DNA of 64,000 nucleotides from Wenjunlia tyrosinilytica (GTDB lineage: Bacteria > Actinomycetota > Actinomycetes > Streptomycetales > Streptomycetaceae): positions 124,001-188,000 of the forward strand of contig NZ_BMMS01000014.1 in NCBI RefSeq assembly GCF_014646055.1, written 5' to 3'. The notes beneath the pieces were generated by a model, which was not told the DNA's origin, searched no databases, and was given only the letters and a program-made list of their open reading frames with translations. The position numbers and the translations under genes were made by a program. Positions 52,321-61,294 of the stretch are shown here, piece after piece (the stretch's first letter is position 1; the number at the start of each line of letters is the position of its first letter).

Positions 52321-52371
52321 ACGCATGGGCACGACAAGGTTCATCAGCGGTTGAGGAAGTGGTGCGACGCC

Positions 52372-52524
52372 ATGGACATTGTCTCGTGGATCCTCATCGG
52401 CCTTCTCGCGGGGGCGATGGCGAAAGCGCTGATGCCGGGTAAGGACCCGGGAGGCATCATCGTCACGATGCTGGTCGGAATCGTCGGCGGCCTGCTGGGC
52501 GTCGAGACGGCACTTCGCGAATGA
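52372..52524 (+). CDS. Truncated GlsB/YeaQ/YmgE stress membrane protein
   Basis: 50 residues: MDIVSWILIGLLAGAMAKAL plus PGKDPGGIIVTMLVGIVGGLLG is the first half of the GlsB/YeaQ/YmgE family, which normally has about 80-90 residues and three membrane helices. The sequence stops after ETALRE, so the third helix is missing. Two membrane helices remain, so a short functional product is possible, but this may be a decaying copy. A weak sigma-B-type promoter precedes it. Confidence 0.6.
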   Translation: MDIVSWILIGLLAGAMAKALMPGKDPGGIIVTMLVGIVGGLLGVETALRE

Positions 52525-52615
52525 CCAGGTGCCATCTCGTCAAAGAGTTCGATGGTTTGCTGAGCCCTGGCGCGGTGAGACGACCCGGTATTCGCCACTG
52601 GGAAGGAAGGCGCGA

Positions 52616-52756
52616 ATGTTCGGTCTCATCCTGCTGACTGCTCCATTGCTGCTGGCCGCGCTTCTTCTGTACACCGGTTCACGGCAAGCCCGTCACCGGG
52701 CCACCGGTCACGCGGCTCCCCGTGCTGTTCACCGCCGCCATGCCGCACATGGCTGA
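52616..52756 (+). CDS. Candidate small membrane peptide
   Basis: 46 residues: MFGLILLTAPLLLAALLLYTG is one hydrophobic helix followed by a basic, His-rich tail. GGAAGGAAGG lies just before ATG 52616, which is a better ribosome site than most in this region. It has no family and sits after the truncated GlsB gene, so it could be a real small membrane protein or part of the same decayed locus. Confidence 0.4.
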   Translation: MFGLILLTAPLLLAALLLYTGSRQARHRATGHAAPRAVHRRHAAHG

Positions 52757-53102
52757 GTGGAAAAAGACCACCCTCCGACGGGCGGCCGGGCCGACGCGAG
52801 ATACGATCGCAGCCGCCCGCGTGGTCTTCGACGGGGTGTCGGCCACGGTCACCCGACGGCTCAATCCTGTGCCGAGCGCGCGCACCATCCGTCCGACCGC
52901 ACAGCGTGCCCTCCGCGGTAGCAAGGCACCGCGCGGGGTTGCGTGTGCCGGACGCGCCGGGGCACCACGCTGAGCGACGATTTGCTCCTGTCCGGATGCA
53001 TGGTGACAGATGTCATCTTCTGCGCCCCAGGGATGCTGGGTTAGCTTGGTCCGGACCTGTACGGCCTGCGAGCCGGGCGGCATCAGAAGGGGCTAGTACG
53101 TC
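52757..53102. other. 350-bp stretch without a supported gene
   Basis: An open frame of about 80 codons runs through here (52722-52973) but has no ribosome site, no family and a basic, compositionally odd product. Nothing else was recognised. Confidence 0.35.
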
Positions 53103-53621
53103 GTGTCAGTCGATCTGTCCTCCGTCATAGCGGCGACCGCTCAGTGGCTGCTGCGCGCCTACCCGGCAAATGGAGGACCCTTCAGCCGGGCTCTCGCCGA
53201 GGCGCAGGCGCGGCAGGCCACCACAGTCGCGGCCTGGCTGCGCTACCCGACCTCGGTGGACGCCGCGCTGGTCTCGCTGGTCGGACCGGGCGGCTCGGGG
53301 CGGTTGGACTGGCTGATGACCTCCGACGAGCCCGACATCGACGACCATGCCTGGCGGACATGGGTGGACGAGGTTGTCGCCAGTTGGGCCGCGTGTCTGC
53401 TGACCGATCCCGCTCTCGCGGAACTCGCTGTGACGGCACTGTCCGGCTCCGATCACGCCGCCGGGACGCCGGCCGACTTCCGTCGTCTGACCTCGCCCGG
53501 CGAACAGGATCTGAGCGCCGCGCCGCTGCTGCGCCACCCGGACCTGCTGACTTCGGTGACGGAGCTGTACCGCGAGGATTTGGTCCAGCGCCTCGAGGCC
53601 GACCCGGTGGAAGCGGCCTAG
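53103..53621 (+). CDS. Hypothetical protein
   Basis: 172 residues, soluble and moderately acidic, with helix-rich composition (VIAATAQWLLRAYPANGG, AWRTWVDEVVASWAACLLTD, LLRHPDLLTSVTELYREDLVQRLE). The start is GTG 53103. No known family was recognised, no signal peptide or membrane helix is present and no motif suggests an enzyme. Codon usage is that of a real Streptomyces gene. It is convergent with the glutamate-cysteine ligase-like gene. Confidence 0.65.
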   Translation: MSVDLSSVIAATAQWLLRAYPANGGPFSRALAEAQARQATTVAAWLRYPTSVDAALVSLVGPGGSGRLDWLMTSDEPDIDDHAWRTWVDEVVASWAACLLTDPALAELAVTALSGSDHAAGTPADFRRLTSPGEQDLSAAPLLRHPDLLTSVTELYREDLVQRLEADPVEAA

Positions 53622-53750
53622 TCGGCGCTTGGACGGTGGGCGGCCCGGCGAAGCCCGTGGCAGCGACTCTCGGCTTGGGTTGCCGGGGCGTCCGCGACTG
53701 GGCACGGCATTGGCTCCTGCCCGCCGCCGCACAGACCGGTACCGGGCGGG

Positions 53751-54821
53751 TCACACCTCCTGGGTGATGAGTTCCATGAGCGCTTTGGGGCCGCCTTCGG
53801 CGAGCGCCCTTCGCTGCCGGTCGGCGCAGGCGCCCACCTGGAGGAGCCGATGCACGAGCGAGGTCACCTCGCGGGCGTCGCCGGATTCTTCCAGGGCGGG
53901 GGTGATGTGGCCCATGAGGGCACACACCACGTCCCCGGCATGGGGGTCGATGAGCGCATTGTTGAGTCCATGGCGGGCGGCGTGCCAGTTCGCCGCGTGC
54001 AGCAGCTCCGGAGCGCGGCTCGGGACGGGTGTGCCGGACTTCGCCTCGCGGATGGCGGTCGTCACCAGGGCGCGCACGATCCCGGCGAACATGACCGCTT
54101 CGTCGGCTTGCAGCTGAACGTCCATGCAGCGGATTTCGATGGTGGGATACCGCTCGGACAGGCGAGCCTGCCAGTAGAGCTGACCGGTGTCTGCCATGGC
54201 CTCGGCGGTCAGTAGTGCCTGGACGCGGTGCTCGTAGTCGGCGAGATCGGCGAACTGCGGTGGGGGGCCGCTGACGGGCCACCGGCCGAAGACCACGGTG
54301 CGCCAGCTGGCGAATCCGGTGTCCTGCCCATTCCACAGGGGCGAGTTCGCACCCATCGCGACCAACGCCGGCAGCCACGGGCGAACCCTGTTCAGCACAC
54401 CGATGCCGGTCTCCTGGTCAGGGACCGCGGCGTGCACGTGCATGCCGTTGATCAACTGCTCGTCGACCAGTTGCGGTGCCTGAGTGCGCATGAACAGATA
54501 GCGGGCCTTGGGAGTGACGGGGACCGGCACTGATCCTTTGAAGGGCGCTGTACCGGACGCGGCGAGGCAGCACCCGCTGCGGCGTGCCGCGGCGCCCACA
54601 GCATGCCGCAGCCGCAGCAGGTGGCCGCCCACTTCCTCGAGATCGGTGCAGATGGGCGTGGCCACCTCGACCTGGGCCTGCAGCAGCTCCGACTGGACCT
54701 CGTGCTCGTTCGTGATCGGCTCGAGGCCGGCGGCTGCCCGCACCTGCTCGACCAGCGGCACCGGGAGCATCGTGACCGGGTCGAGCAGCAAATACTCCTC
54801 CTCGACCCCAACCGTGATCAT
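53751..54821 (-). CDS. YbdK-type carboxylate-amine ligase (glutamate-cysteine ligase family 2)
   Basis: 356 residues. Family landmarks: [12 protein letters not shown] at the N-terminus, [32 protein letters not shown] with the GMHVH motif, [30 protein letters not shown], and [12 protein letters not shown], with the C-terminal NWHAARHGL. These are the ATP/glutamate-binding signatures of the GCS2 family, which joins an amino group to a carboxylate. E. coli YbdK has weak glutamate-cysteine ligase activity; the physiological substrate is unknown here. ATG 54821 is the only start that keeps the fold. Confidence 0.92.
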   Translation of the reverse strand: MITVGVEEEYLLLDPVTMLPVPLVEQVRAAAGLEPITNEHEVQSELLQAQVEVATPICTDLEEVGGHLLRLRHAVGAAARRSGCCLAASGTAPFKGSVPVPVTPKARYLFMRTQAPQLVDEQLINGMHVHAAVPDQETGIGVLNRVRPWLPALVAMGANSPLWNGQDTGFASWRTVVFGRWPVSGPPPQFADLADYEHRVQALLTAEAMADTGQLYWQARLSERYPTIEIRCMDVQLQADEAVMFAGIVRALVTTAIREAKSGTPVPSRAPELLHAANWHAARHGLNNALIDPHAGDVVCALMGHITPALEESGDAREVTSLVHRLLQVGACADRQRRALAEGGPKALMELITQEV

Positions 54822-54939
54822 AAGGATGGAGTACCCCGTTCAGACCGGCCAAATCGGGGTGATCAGGGCGGTCGGGGAATGGCCTGCCTCAACGGCCGGC
54901 CGCCGCTTCCGCGCTCGGGTGAAACACCGGACGCCGGGT

Positions 54940-54964
54940 GCGTGGCCGGGGCACTCGCGGGTAG
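54940..54964 (+). promoter_or_regulatory. Possible sigma-B-type promoter
   Basis: GCGT (54940-54943), a 15-base spacer and GGGTAG (54959-54964); one base differs from GGGTAC. It is about 100 bp before the Rho_N protein gene. Confidence 0.35.
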
Positions 54965-55061
54965 TCGATTGTTCGAAGAGCCGACTTCAACACGCCCCCC
55001 CGCACACGGGCAGGACTCCGGCTCGGGGCCGGGGGAGAGGGAAGCGGAAAGGAGAGCTGCT

Positions 55062-55385
55062 GTGCCTGCGGGATCGAGTTCCAAGCGCGAGCGGCAGTAC
55101 GAGCACATCAAGGAGAGTGCGAAGAAGCGAGGCGCCTCCACCGACCGTGCCAAGGAGATGGCGGCGCGGACGGTGAACAAGGAGCGTGCCCGCTCCGGTG
55201 AGGCCAAGCAGGCCAGCCGTACCTCCATCCAGGACAAGTCCTCTTCCGAACGCGGTGGCCAGCGTTCGCACTCGGGCGCCAAAGGACCGACGCGCGACCA
55301 GCTGTACGAGGAGGCCAAGCACAAGGGCATCGAAGGCCGATCGTCCATGAGCAAGGACGAACTGGCCAAGGCACTGGGGCGCTGA
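55062..55385 (+). CDS. Small basic protein with C-terminal Rho_N-like domain
   Basis: 107 residues. The N-terminal 65 residues are highly charged and predicted to be helical or disordered (SSKRERQYEHIKESAKKRG). The end PTRDQLYEEAKHKGIEGRSSMSKDELAKALG is a Rho-termination-factor N-terminal (SAP-like) fold, a nucleic-acid-binding helix-extended-loop-helix. Annotated in relatives as plasmid stabilisation or hypothetical stress proteins. The start is GTG 55062 after AAAGGAG. A weak sigma-B-type promoter lies upstream. Confidence 0.82.
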   Translation: MPAGSSSKRERQYEHIKESAKKRGASTDRAKEMAARTVNKERARSGEAKQASRTSIQDKSSSERGGQRSHSGAKGPTRDQLYEEAKHKGIEGRSSMSKDELAKALGR

Positions 55386-55652
55386 ACCGCCGCCGCCGCC
55401 GTCACCTGCCGCCGTGCCGCCGAGTGTCCGGACCGAATGTCCGCCGGCGGCTCGTTACAGGCGGCTCACTGCCGGCCGCTCGTGGGTGGTGACGTGCCCC
55501 TCGCCGATGACTGTGCCTCCGGCCGCACACCGGGGAGCCCTCGGCGGCGCTCGCGGTGGCCGGGTCGACACGTTCTTCGGTCGGGACGTTCTTGGGCCGG
55601 GCGGCCCCGCAGGCGTGGCTCGGCGCAATGGCGCCACGGGTCGCGACAGCGG

Positions 55653-57623
55653 TCAGCGCTTGCCGACCGGGCGGGCGCCGTTGCGGCGTGCCCGGTACGC
55701 ACGTTTGGCCGGCGTGGTCTCGTCGAACTGCTCGGTCGTGTCGTAGTTGCGCCATCCGGTCAGGCGTCCTTCCAGGTTGTACCGGGCTGACAGACCGGGA
55801 GGATCCATGTGATCTCCGTGTTCCCGGACCAGCTTCTGGGGCAGCGCGACCACTGCTGTGATGCCGCGGAGCGACGACCTGCGGAGCTGGACGCGGATGC
55901 CGTGGCGGCCGGAGAGCCGGCCGACGACGAACATGCCCATGCGCCGCGCCACCGAGACATCGACGACCGGCGGGTTCAAGAGCCTGTCGTTGGCCTCCTC
56001 GAGGCCCTTCGCGGTCATGCCGATGCCGCTGTCCTGGATTTCGACCTCCGCGCCGCCGCCGGACAGCAGCCGGCTGGTGACGAACACCTCAGTGTCCGGC
56101 GAGGAGAACGTGGTCGCGTTCTCCAGCAGCTCCGCGATGAGGTGAACGATGTCGTTCACTGCCCGGCCGTCGACGTCCGCGGTTACCAGTCCTCGTAGCT
56201 GTACCCGCTGGTACTGCTCGACCTCGCCGGCGGCGGCCCGCAGGACATCCACGAGCCGGACCGGGGCGCTCCAGCGGCGACCCGCCTCCTCACCCGCGAG
56301 GACGAGTAGGTTCTCCCCATTGCGGCGCATGCGGGTGGCCAGGTGGTCGAGCTTGAAGAGGCTGGCGAGCAGGTCGGGGTCCTGCTCGCCGTTCTCCAGA
56401 CGGTCGATCAACTCCAGCTGCCGTTTCACGAGGCTCTGGCTGCGCTGCGAGAGATTGACGAACATCGCGTTGATGCGGCCTCGCAGTTGCGCTTGCTCGA
56501 ACGCCAGCCGCACGGAGCTGCGATAGACGTCGTCGAAGGCGTGGGCGGCACCGCCGATCTCGTCGGACGAGCTGATGCCCGTGGGCTCGACATCGGTGGC
56601 CTCCAGTTGCGCGTCGCCGGAGCCCCGCAGCAGCCGGACCACCTCGGGCAGGCGGCGTTCCGTGATGTCGAGCGCGCAGGCGCGCAGGGTTCGCAGCGGG
56701 CCGACAATCGACCGCACGACGACGTGCGTCACAACGGACGTGAGCAGGAGGATCAACAGCACGACGAAGGAGGCGACGAACACTGAGCGCTCGGCCTGGT
56801 GCTGCTCGCGCGAGATCTCGCCTTCGACCGATCCGACGAGGCGCTTCTCGACCAGACGCATCAGCTCGAGCTTGCTCGTCATGGTGTCGAACCATTCGCC
56901 GGCGTCGAGGCCGAGGCGGCTGGTGCCCCGCCGGGCGAGGGCCTGTTTCTTGAGCATCTCAGCCTTGATGACGTCCCTTCCGGTGACGGTGCGCTCGTAG
57001 AACTGACGCTCGGCCGAAGGCGCACCGGCCCGGAACGCGCCGATCGACGCCCGTTGCTGCCAGTCGGCGAGGATCAGGCCCTGGGCCTCGTCCGAATCGA
57101 ACTGTCCCCGGGTCAGCGCCCCGCCGAGCAGCGCTCGTTGCCGGGAGGCCTCCTGCGCGGCCTGCGCGAAGGACTTGAGCGCACCGGCCCTTGCGGCGAG
57201 GGGCTGGTGGGCGATGTCCGGAGTGAGAAGGTCAAGGGCGTCGGTGAGCTCGCTGATCAACGCCGTGTATGCGTTGACCATGGACAGCAAGCGCGTCTTC
57301 GAGTGGGCCACCGTGTGGCGCAGTGACGCCGCCTTCCCCCCAAAGGCGTCGAGCACCGCGAGCCGGGTGGCCAGGACGGTGTTCGTCCCACGGCGGACAT
57401 GGGCGGCCTCGGCACGGACCCGGGCGAGCGCCGTGTCCACCCGGGAGCGCTGAGTGTCCAGCCGGCTCGTGTGTCCCCCGTGCTCCCGGCCGCAACGTAG
57501 AGCGCGGTCAGATTGCCCGACGAACCCGCCGTGCAGCGGCTCGTGGCCGGATCCGCCACCCGACACCAGGCCGACCTTCCCAGCGGTCGGCCCGCCCGCG
57601 CGGGCGATGTAGCGGTCGGACAT
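55653..57623 (-). CDS. Nitrate/nitrite-sensing histidine kinase fused to a dhaK fragment, N-terminus lost
   Basis: 656 codons. Residues about 45-285 keep most of the NIT sensor domain and one membrane helix (VFVASFVVLLILLLTSVVTHVVV), then HAMP-like and helical parts, the dimerisation helix LFKLDHLATRMRRNGENLLVL, and a GHKL ATPase with IAELLENATTFSS and EIQDSGIGMT. The expected first membrane helix and the start of the NIT domain are missing; instead, residues 1-36 read as dihydroxyacetone kinase (AGKVGLVSGGGSGHEPLHGGFVG). ATG 57623 is inside that dhaK piece, and a second frameshift near 57465 lets the two fuse in one frame. Usual conservon partners (roadblock, DUF742, GTPase) are absent. Likely a decayed or chimeric orphan; a shorter internal start may be used. 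Confidence 0.6.
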   Translation of the reverse strand: MSDRYIARAGGPTAGKVGLVSGGGSGHEPLHGGFVGQSDRALRCGREHGGHTSRLDTQRSRVDTALARVRAEAAHVRRGTNTVLATRLAVLDAFGGKAASLRHTVAHSKTRLLSMVNAYTALISELTDALDLLTPDIAHQPLAARAGALKSFAQAAQEASRQRALLGGALTRGQFDSDEAQGLILADWQQRASIGAFRAGAPSAERQFYERTVTGRDVIKAEMLKKQALARRGTSRLGLDAGEWFDTMTSKLELMRLVEKRLVGSVEGEISREQHQAERSVFVASFVVLLILLLTSVVTHVVVRSIVGPLRTLRACALDITERRLPEVVRLLRGSGDAQLEATDVEPTGISSSDEIGGAAHAFDDVYRSSVRLAFEQAQLRGRINAMFVNLSQRSQSLVKRQLELIDRLENGEQDPDLLASLFKLDHLATRMRRNGENLLVLAGEEAGRRWSAPVRLVDVLRAAAGEVEQYQRVQLRGLVTADVDGRAVNDIVHLIAELLENATTFSSPDTEVFVTSRLLSGGGAEVEIQDSGIGMTAKGLEEANDRLLNPPVVDVSVARRMGMFVVGRLSGRHGIRVQLRRSSLRGITAVVALPQKLVREHGDHMDPPGLSARYNLEGRLTGWRNYDTTEQFDETTPAKRAYRARRNGARPVGKR

Positions 57624-57711
57624 GTCGACCCGTCAGCGTGGGGTGCGCGGCGGCCACGCCGACGAGGGCATCGGCAAGCACCTCATCGGGCGAGTTGATG
57701 AGCTTCTTCAC
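57516..57711 (-). pseudogene. dhaK 5' fragment, frameshifted and truncated
   Basis: GTG 57711 starts a dhaK-like N-terminus (KKLINSPDEVLADALVGVAAAHPTLT), which shifts frame by one extra G near 57627, and continues as MSDRYIARAGG and KVGLVSGGGSGHEPLHGGFVG before joining histidine-kinase sequence at about 57516. Compared with the intact DhaK at 60296-61294 it keeps only the first 65 of 332 residues, and it is divergent enough to be an old paralogue rather than a fresh copy. It lies 115 bp after the EI gene in the same direction. Confidence 0.75.
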
Positions 57712-57826
57712 GGTTCAGGACCCTTCTCGACCGGAAAGGAACATCAGCGGAAACCAAGTCCTCCGGTGGGCCGGTCCGGTCCGACCTGCCCACGCTTGAG
57801 AAAACGCGCCATGTTCGCGGCTCGGG

Positions 57827-59515
57827 TCAGGGCAGCGACGGCTGGCAGCACTGCTCGACGAGTCGCCGGACCTCCTCGGGGGTTTCGCGGGTGAGGGCGA
57901 TGGCGGCCAAGGAGACGCAGGTGTCATGGCGGATTCGGCGGATGCGGGCGCGGACCTCGTCGAGGGCGGCGGGGGCGACCGAGAGGCTGTCGCAGCCGAT
58001 GCCGATGAGCAGGGGGGTCACGAAGGGATGTGCGGCGGCGTCGCCGCAGACGGAGACCTGACGGTTGTGGCGGTGGGCGGCGGTGACGACGCGGGCGATG
58101 GCGTCGAGTACAGCGGGGTGTGCCGCCATGGCGGGGGTGGCGGTGGGGTCGCGCCGGTCCAGGCCCAGGATCTGGCAGGTGAGGTCGTTGCTGCCGATGG
58201 AGAGGAAGGAGGCTTCGCGGGCGAGGTCGTCGGCCGCGGCGACGGCTTCGGGCAGTTCCACCATGATGCCCAGGGGCGGGGTCGGCACGCCGGCTTCGGC
58301 GGCTGCGGCCTGGAGGAGGCGTCGGCAGGCGCGTAGTTCGTCGATGCTCGCGACCATGGGGATCATGATGCGCAGGTCGGTGTCGGCTCCGGCGCTGAGC
58401 AGGCTGCGGAACTGGTCGGCGAAGGCGTCCGGTTGGGCGAGCATGAGGGGCAGACCGCGCCCGAGCCGTCGGCCTTCGCGGCTTTCGGCGAGGAACGGCG
58501 GCAGTTTGTCGTCGGCGAAGTCGAGAGTGCGAGCCGTGACCACCTGCCCGGTGAGCGCGCGCAGCACGGGGACGAGGGTGGCCGCGTGCTGATTGCGGGT
58601 GGGCCAGGAGGGGTGGTTGAGGAAGGGCAGCTCGGTGCGGAGCAGGCCGACACCCTCGGCGCCGGTGGTCAGGGCCGCGCGGGCCTCGGCGGGGGTGGCC
58701 ACGTTGGCCCGCAGAACGATGCGGTGCCCGTCGAGTGTCTCGGCGGGCAGGTGTCGCTCTTCGGCGAGGGCGAGCCTGCGGTTTCGGGCGGTCTCCATCG
58801 CGTGCAGTGCCTTGGTGCGTTCGTCGTCGTCGGGGTGGGCGACCGCGCTGGCCATGTCGGCGTCGAGGAGGATCTCCTGCCCGTCCGGCAGCTCGAGCAG
58901 CTGGGGGTCGACGGCCAGGAGGAAGGGAATGCCCAGCGAGCGGGCGACGATCGCGGCGTGGGAATTCGGGCCGCCGGTCACGGAGATGGCGGCTGTCACC
59001 GTCAGGCCGGGTTCCAGCAGGTCGGCGGCGCCGATCTCGTGGGCGACCAGGACGAGGGGCTGGTCGGTGGCAGGGCCTGTGTGGCCGTAGAGGTGGGCCA
59101 GGACGCGGCGGCCGACCTGCCGGACGTCTGCCGCGCGTTCGGCAAGGGTCGGATCGTCCAGTTCCGCGATGGTTCCGGCGTAGGCGTCGATGGCCTGCCG
59201 GACGGCGACGGGTACCGGTCGGCCGTAGTTCGCTCGTTTGACGGCCTGGTCACGCAGATCCTGGTCCTGCGCGATGTAGCTGTTGACTTCCATGATGTCG
59301 GCCTGTTCGTCCTTGCCCTGTTCGCGCAGTGAGGTGGACAGGTCGAGCAGGCGGGTGGCGATGGTGTCGAAGGCGTCGGTGATCTGCTTCGTGGGGTCGC
59401 CGCCGGTGCGGTGGGGGAGCACCGCTTTGGCGGGTGGCCGGTCGGTGCGGTGGACGAAGCCGAGGGCTGTGCCGGGTGCGGCGGTGTGCCCGGTGTAGGC
59501 GCGGCGGTCGGTCAT
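57827..59515 (-). CDS. Enzyme I (PEP-protein phosphotransferase) of the dihydroxyacetone system
   Basis: 562 residues, full length for PTS enzyme I. The N-terminal part starts GTALGFVHRTDRPP. The phospho-histidine motif is VTGGPNSHAAIVARSLGIPFLLA near residue 175. The PEP-binding domain carries GAEGVGLLRTELPFLNHP, LDFADDKLPPFL, DLRIMIPMVASIDELR, PLGIMVELPEAV, FLSIGSNDLTCQILGLDR and VSVCGDAAAHP, where the Cys is catalytic. It transfers phosphate from PEP to HPr, which here would pass it to DhaM. It overlaps dhaL by 4 bp (ATGA), so it is part of the glpF-dhaK-dhaL operon. ATG 59515 gives the family length. Confidence 0.93.
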   Translation of the reverse strand: MTDRRAYTGHTAAPGTALGFVHRTDRPPAKAVLPHRTGGDPTKQITDAFDTIATRLLDLSTSLREQGKDEQADIMEVNSYIAQDQDLRDQAVKRANYGRPVPVAVRQAIDAYAGTIAELDDPTLAERAADVRQVGRRVLAHLYGHTGPATDQPLVLVAHEIGAADLLEPGLTVTAAISVTGGPNSHAAIVARSLGIPFLLAVDPQLLELPDGQEILLDADMASAVAHPDDDERTKALHAMETARNRRLALAEERHLPAETLDGHRIVLRANVATPAEARAALTTGAEGVGLLRTELPFLNHPSWPTRNQHAATLVPVLRALTGQVVTARTLDFADDKLPPFLAESREGRRLGRGLPLMLAQPDAFADQFRSLLSAGADTDLRIMIPMVASIDELRACRRLLQAAAAEAGVPTPPLGIMVELPEAVAAADDLAREASFLSIGSNDLTCQILGLDRRDPTATPAMAAHPAVLDAIARVVTAAHRHNRQVSVCGDAAAHPFVTPLLIGIGCDSLSVAPAALDEVRARIRRIRHDTCVSLAAIALTRETPEEVRRLVEQCCQPSLP

Positions 59516-60138
59516 CGGGCGACCACTGCCTCGGCGAGAGCGCGGAAGATCAGGGCGGTGGACGTGGCGCCCGGGTCCTGGTGGCCCATGCTGCGGGCGC
59601 CGAGGTAGGAAGCGCGGCCCTTGCGGGCCTGCATCGGGGTGGTGGCACGCATGCCCTCTTCGGCGGCGTCGGCCGCGGCCACGGCCGCGGCGGCGAAGTC
59701 GGCTCCGGCGTCGGCCTGTTGTCGCACGGCGGCCAGCGCGAGGGCGTAGGCGTCGATCATGGTCTTGTCGCCTGGCGCGGCCGCGCCGAGCTTCTGGATG
59801 CCGGCCAGGCCGGCGGCGAGTGCGGCGGCGAACTGCCGTGGGTCGGTGGCGGGCGTGTCCAGGGCTTTGCCGATGGCGCGGAAGGCGCCGCCGTAGAGCG
59901 GGCCGGAGGCGCCCCCGACGCTGGAGATCAGGGTGGTGCCCGTCTTGACCAGCACTGCCCCGGGGGTGTCCGCCTTGTAGTCGGTGAGTGCCGCGGTGAT
60001 GGCGGAGAAGCCTCGGTGCATATTGACGCCGTGGTCGGCGTCGCCGATGGCCGAGTCGAGCTGGGTGAGGTGGTCCTTGTGCTTCTCCACCGCGGCGGCG
60101 ATGGCCTGCACCCACGTACGGGCGAGGTCAGTGTCCAC
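59512..60138 (-). CDS. dhaL: Dihydroxyacetone kinase subunit L
   Basis: 208 residues. DhaL carries ADP as a tightly bound cofactor and phosphorylates dihydroxyacetone on DhaK; its ADP is rephosphorylated by DhaM. Motifs: LDSAIGDADHGVNMHRGF, whose Asp residues bind magnesium, SSVGGASGPLYGGAF, MIDAYALALAAV and YLGARSMGHQDPGATSTALIFRAL. The start is GTG 60138. It lies 157 bp after dhaK across a gap with a 16-bp palindrome, and overlaps the EI gene by 4 bp. Confidence 0.93.
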   Translation of the reverse strand: MDTDLARTWVQAIAAAVEKHKDHLTQLDSAIGDADHGVNMHRGFSAITAALTDYKADTPGAVLVKTGTTLISSVGGASGPLYGGAFRAIGKALDTPATDPRQFAAALAAGLAGIQKLGAAAPGDKTMIDAYALALAAVRQQADAGADFAAAAVAAADAAEEGMRATTPMQARKGRASYLGARSMGHQDPGATSTALIFRALAEAVVAR

Positions 60139-60261
60139 GGAGTCTCCGTTCCTGGTCGGGGCGTGTGTGGCTGACGGTTGGGTGAGCCGGGGGCGAGGGC
60201 GGGGGCGGATGCGCGGGGGTGCGGTCCGGGGCGAGCCGGCGCGGGAAGGCTTCGGCCCGGC

Positions 60262-60277
60262 CCTCGCGTACGCGAGG
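60262..60277. promoter_or_regulatory. 16-bp palindrome in the dhaK-dhaL gap
   Basis: CCTCGCGTACGCGAGG, a perfect palindrome located just beyond the dhaK stop. It may be a processing or attenuation hairpin that lowers dhaL-EI expression, or an operator. Confidence 0.45.
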
Positions 60278-60295
60278 CCCCGCCCCCGACTCGGT

Positions 60296-61294
60296 TCAGT
60301 TGCCCCAGCGCAGGGCGGGGGTGTTCACGGGCGCGTCCCACAGGCCGAGCATGTCGGCGTCGGCCTTGCACACGGTGAGGGAGACACCGGCCATGTCCAG
60401 GCTGGTGACGTAGTTGCCGACGAGGTTGCGGGCGATGACGATGCCCTTGTCGGCGAGTGCGGTGGCGACTTCGTGGAAGACGACGTACAACTCGATGAGC
60501 GGGGTGGCGCCCAGGCCGTTGACGATGACGATGGTCTCGTCCCCGACGGCCAGCGGCTGGTCGGCGAGGATGGCGTCCAGGGCGGTGGCCACGATCTCCT
60601 TGGCCGGGCGGAGCTTTTCCCTGCTGCGGCCGGGTTCGCCGTGGATGCCGACGCCGACCTCCATCTCGTCCTCGGGCAGGTCGAAGCCGGGCTTGCCGGA
60701 GCCGGGGGTGGTGCAGGCGGTCAGGGCGACGGCGAAAGACCGGGAAGCGGCGTTCACGCGCTTGGCCGTCTCGGCGACGGCGGCGAGGTCGGCGCCCTGC
60801 TCGGCGAGCGCGCCGGCGATCTTCTCGACGAGGACGGTGGCGCCGGTGCCCCGGCGCCCGGCGGTCCAGGTGGAGTCCTGGACCGCCACGTCGTCGTCGA
60901 CCAGCACGGTCTGCACCGAGACGCCGGCCTCGGCGGCCAGCTCGGCGGCCATCTGGAAGTTGAGGACGTCACCGGTGTAGTTCTTCACAATGAACAGCAC
61001 CCCGGAGCCACCGTCGACGGACTGGGCCGCGGCCAGCATCTGGCCGGGGACGGGGGAGGTGAACACCTCGCCGGGGCAGGCCGCGTCCAGCATGCCCGGC
61101 CCGACGAAACCGCCGTGCAAGGGCTCGTGCCCGGAACCGCCGCCGGAGATCAGGGCCACCTTGCCGCTTCTGCCTGCGCCGCCGCGGGAGATCACCTTGT
61201 TCTCCCCGTCGACCTTCAGTTCGGGGTGCGCGGCGGCGATTCCGGCCAGCGCCTCTGCCAGCACCGCTTCAGGGGCGTTGATGAACTTCTTCAT
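60296..61294 (-). CDS. dhaK: Dihydroxyacetone kinase subunit K
   Basis: 332 residues. DhaK binds dihydroxyacetone covalently through a His and receives the phosphate from DhaL. The N-terminus KKFINAPEAVLAEALAGIAAAHPEL, GKVALISGGGSGHEPLHGGFVGPGMLDAACPG, FIVKNYTGDVLNFQMAAELA, VALTACTTPGSGKPGFDLPEDEMEVGVGIHGEPGR (with the substrate His in GIHGEPG) and VNGLGATPLIELY are all in place. ATG 61294 overlaps the glpF stop by 4 bp, so transport and kinase genes are translated together. Confidence 0.95.
   Translation of the reverse strand: MKKFINAPEAVLAEALAGIAAAHPELKVDGENKVISRGGAGRSGKVALISGGGSGHEPLHGGFVGPGMLDAACPGEVFTSPVPGQMLAAAQSVDGGSGVLFIVKNYTGDVLNFQMAAELAAEAGVSVQTVLVDDDVAVQDSTWTAGRRGTGATVLVEKIAGALAEQGADLAAVAETAKRVNAASRSFAVALTACTTPGSGKPGFDLPEDEMEVGVGIHGEPGRSREKLRPAKEIVATALDAILADQPLAVGDETIVIVNGLGATPLIELYVVFHEVATALADKGIVIARNLVGNYVTSLDMAGVSLTVCKADADMLGLWDAPVNTPALRWGN

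Noticed and set aside
52722-52973. 83-codon frame after the small membrane peptide
   Set aside because: No ribosome site, odd basic composition and no family; left as uncharacterised sequence.
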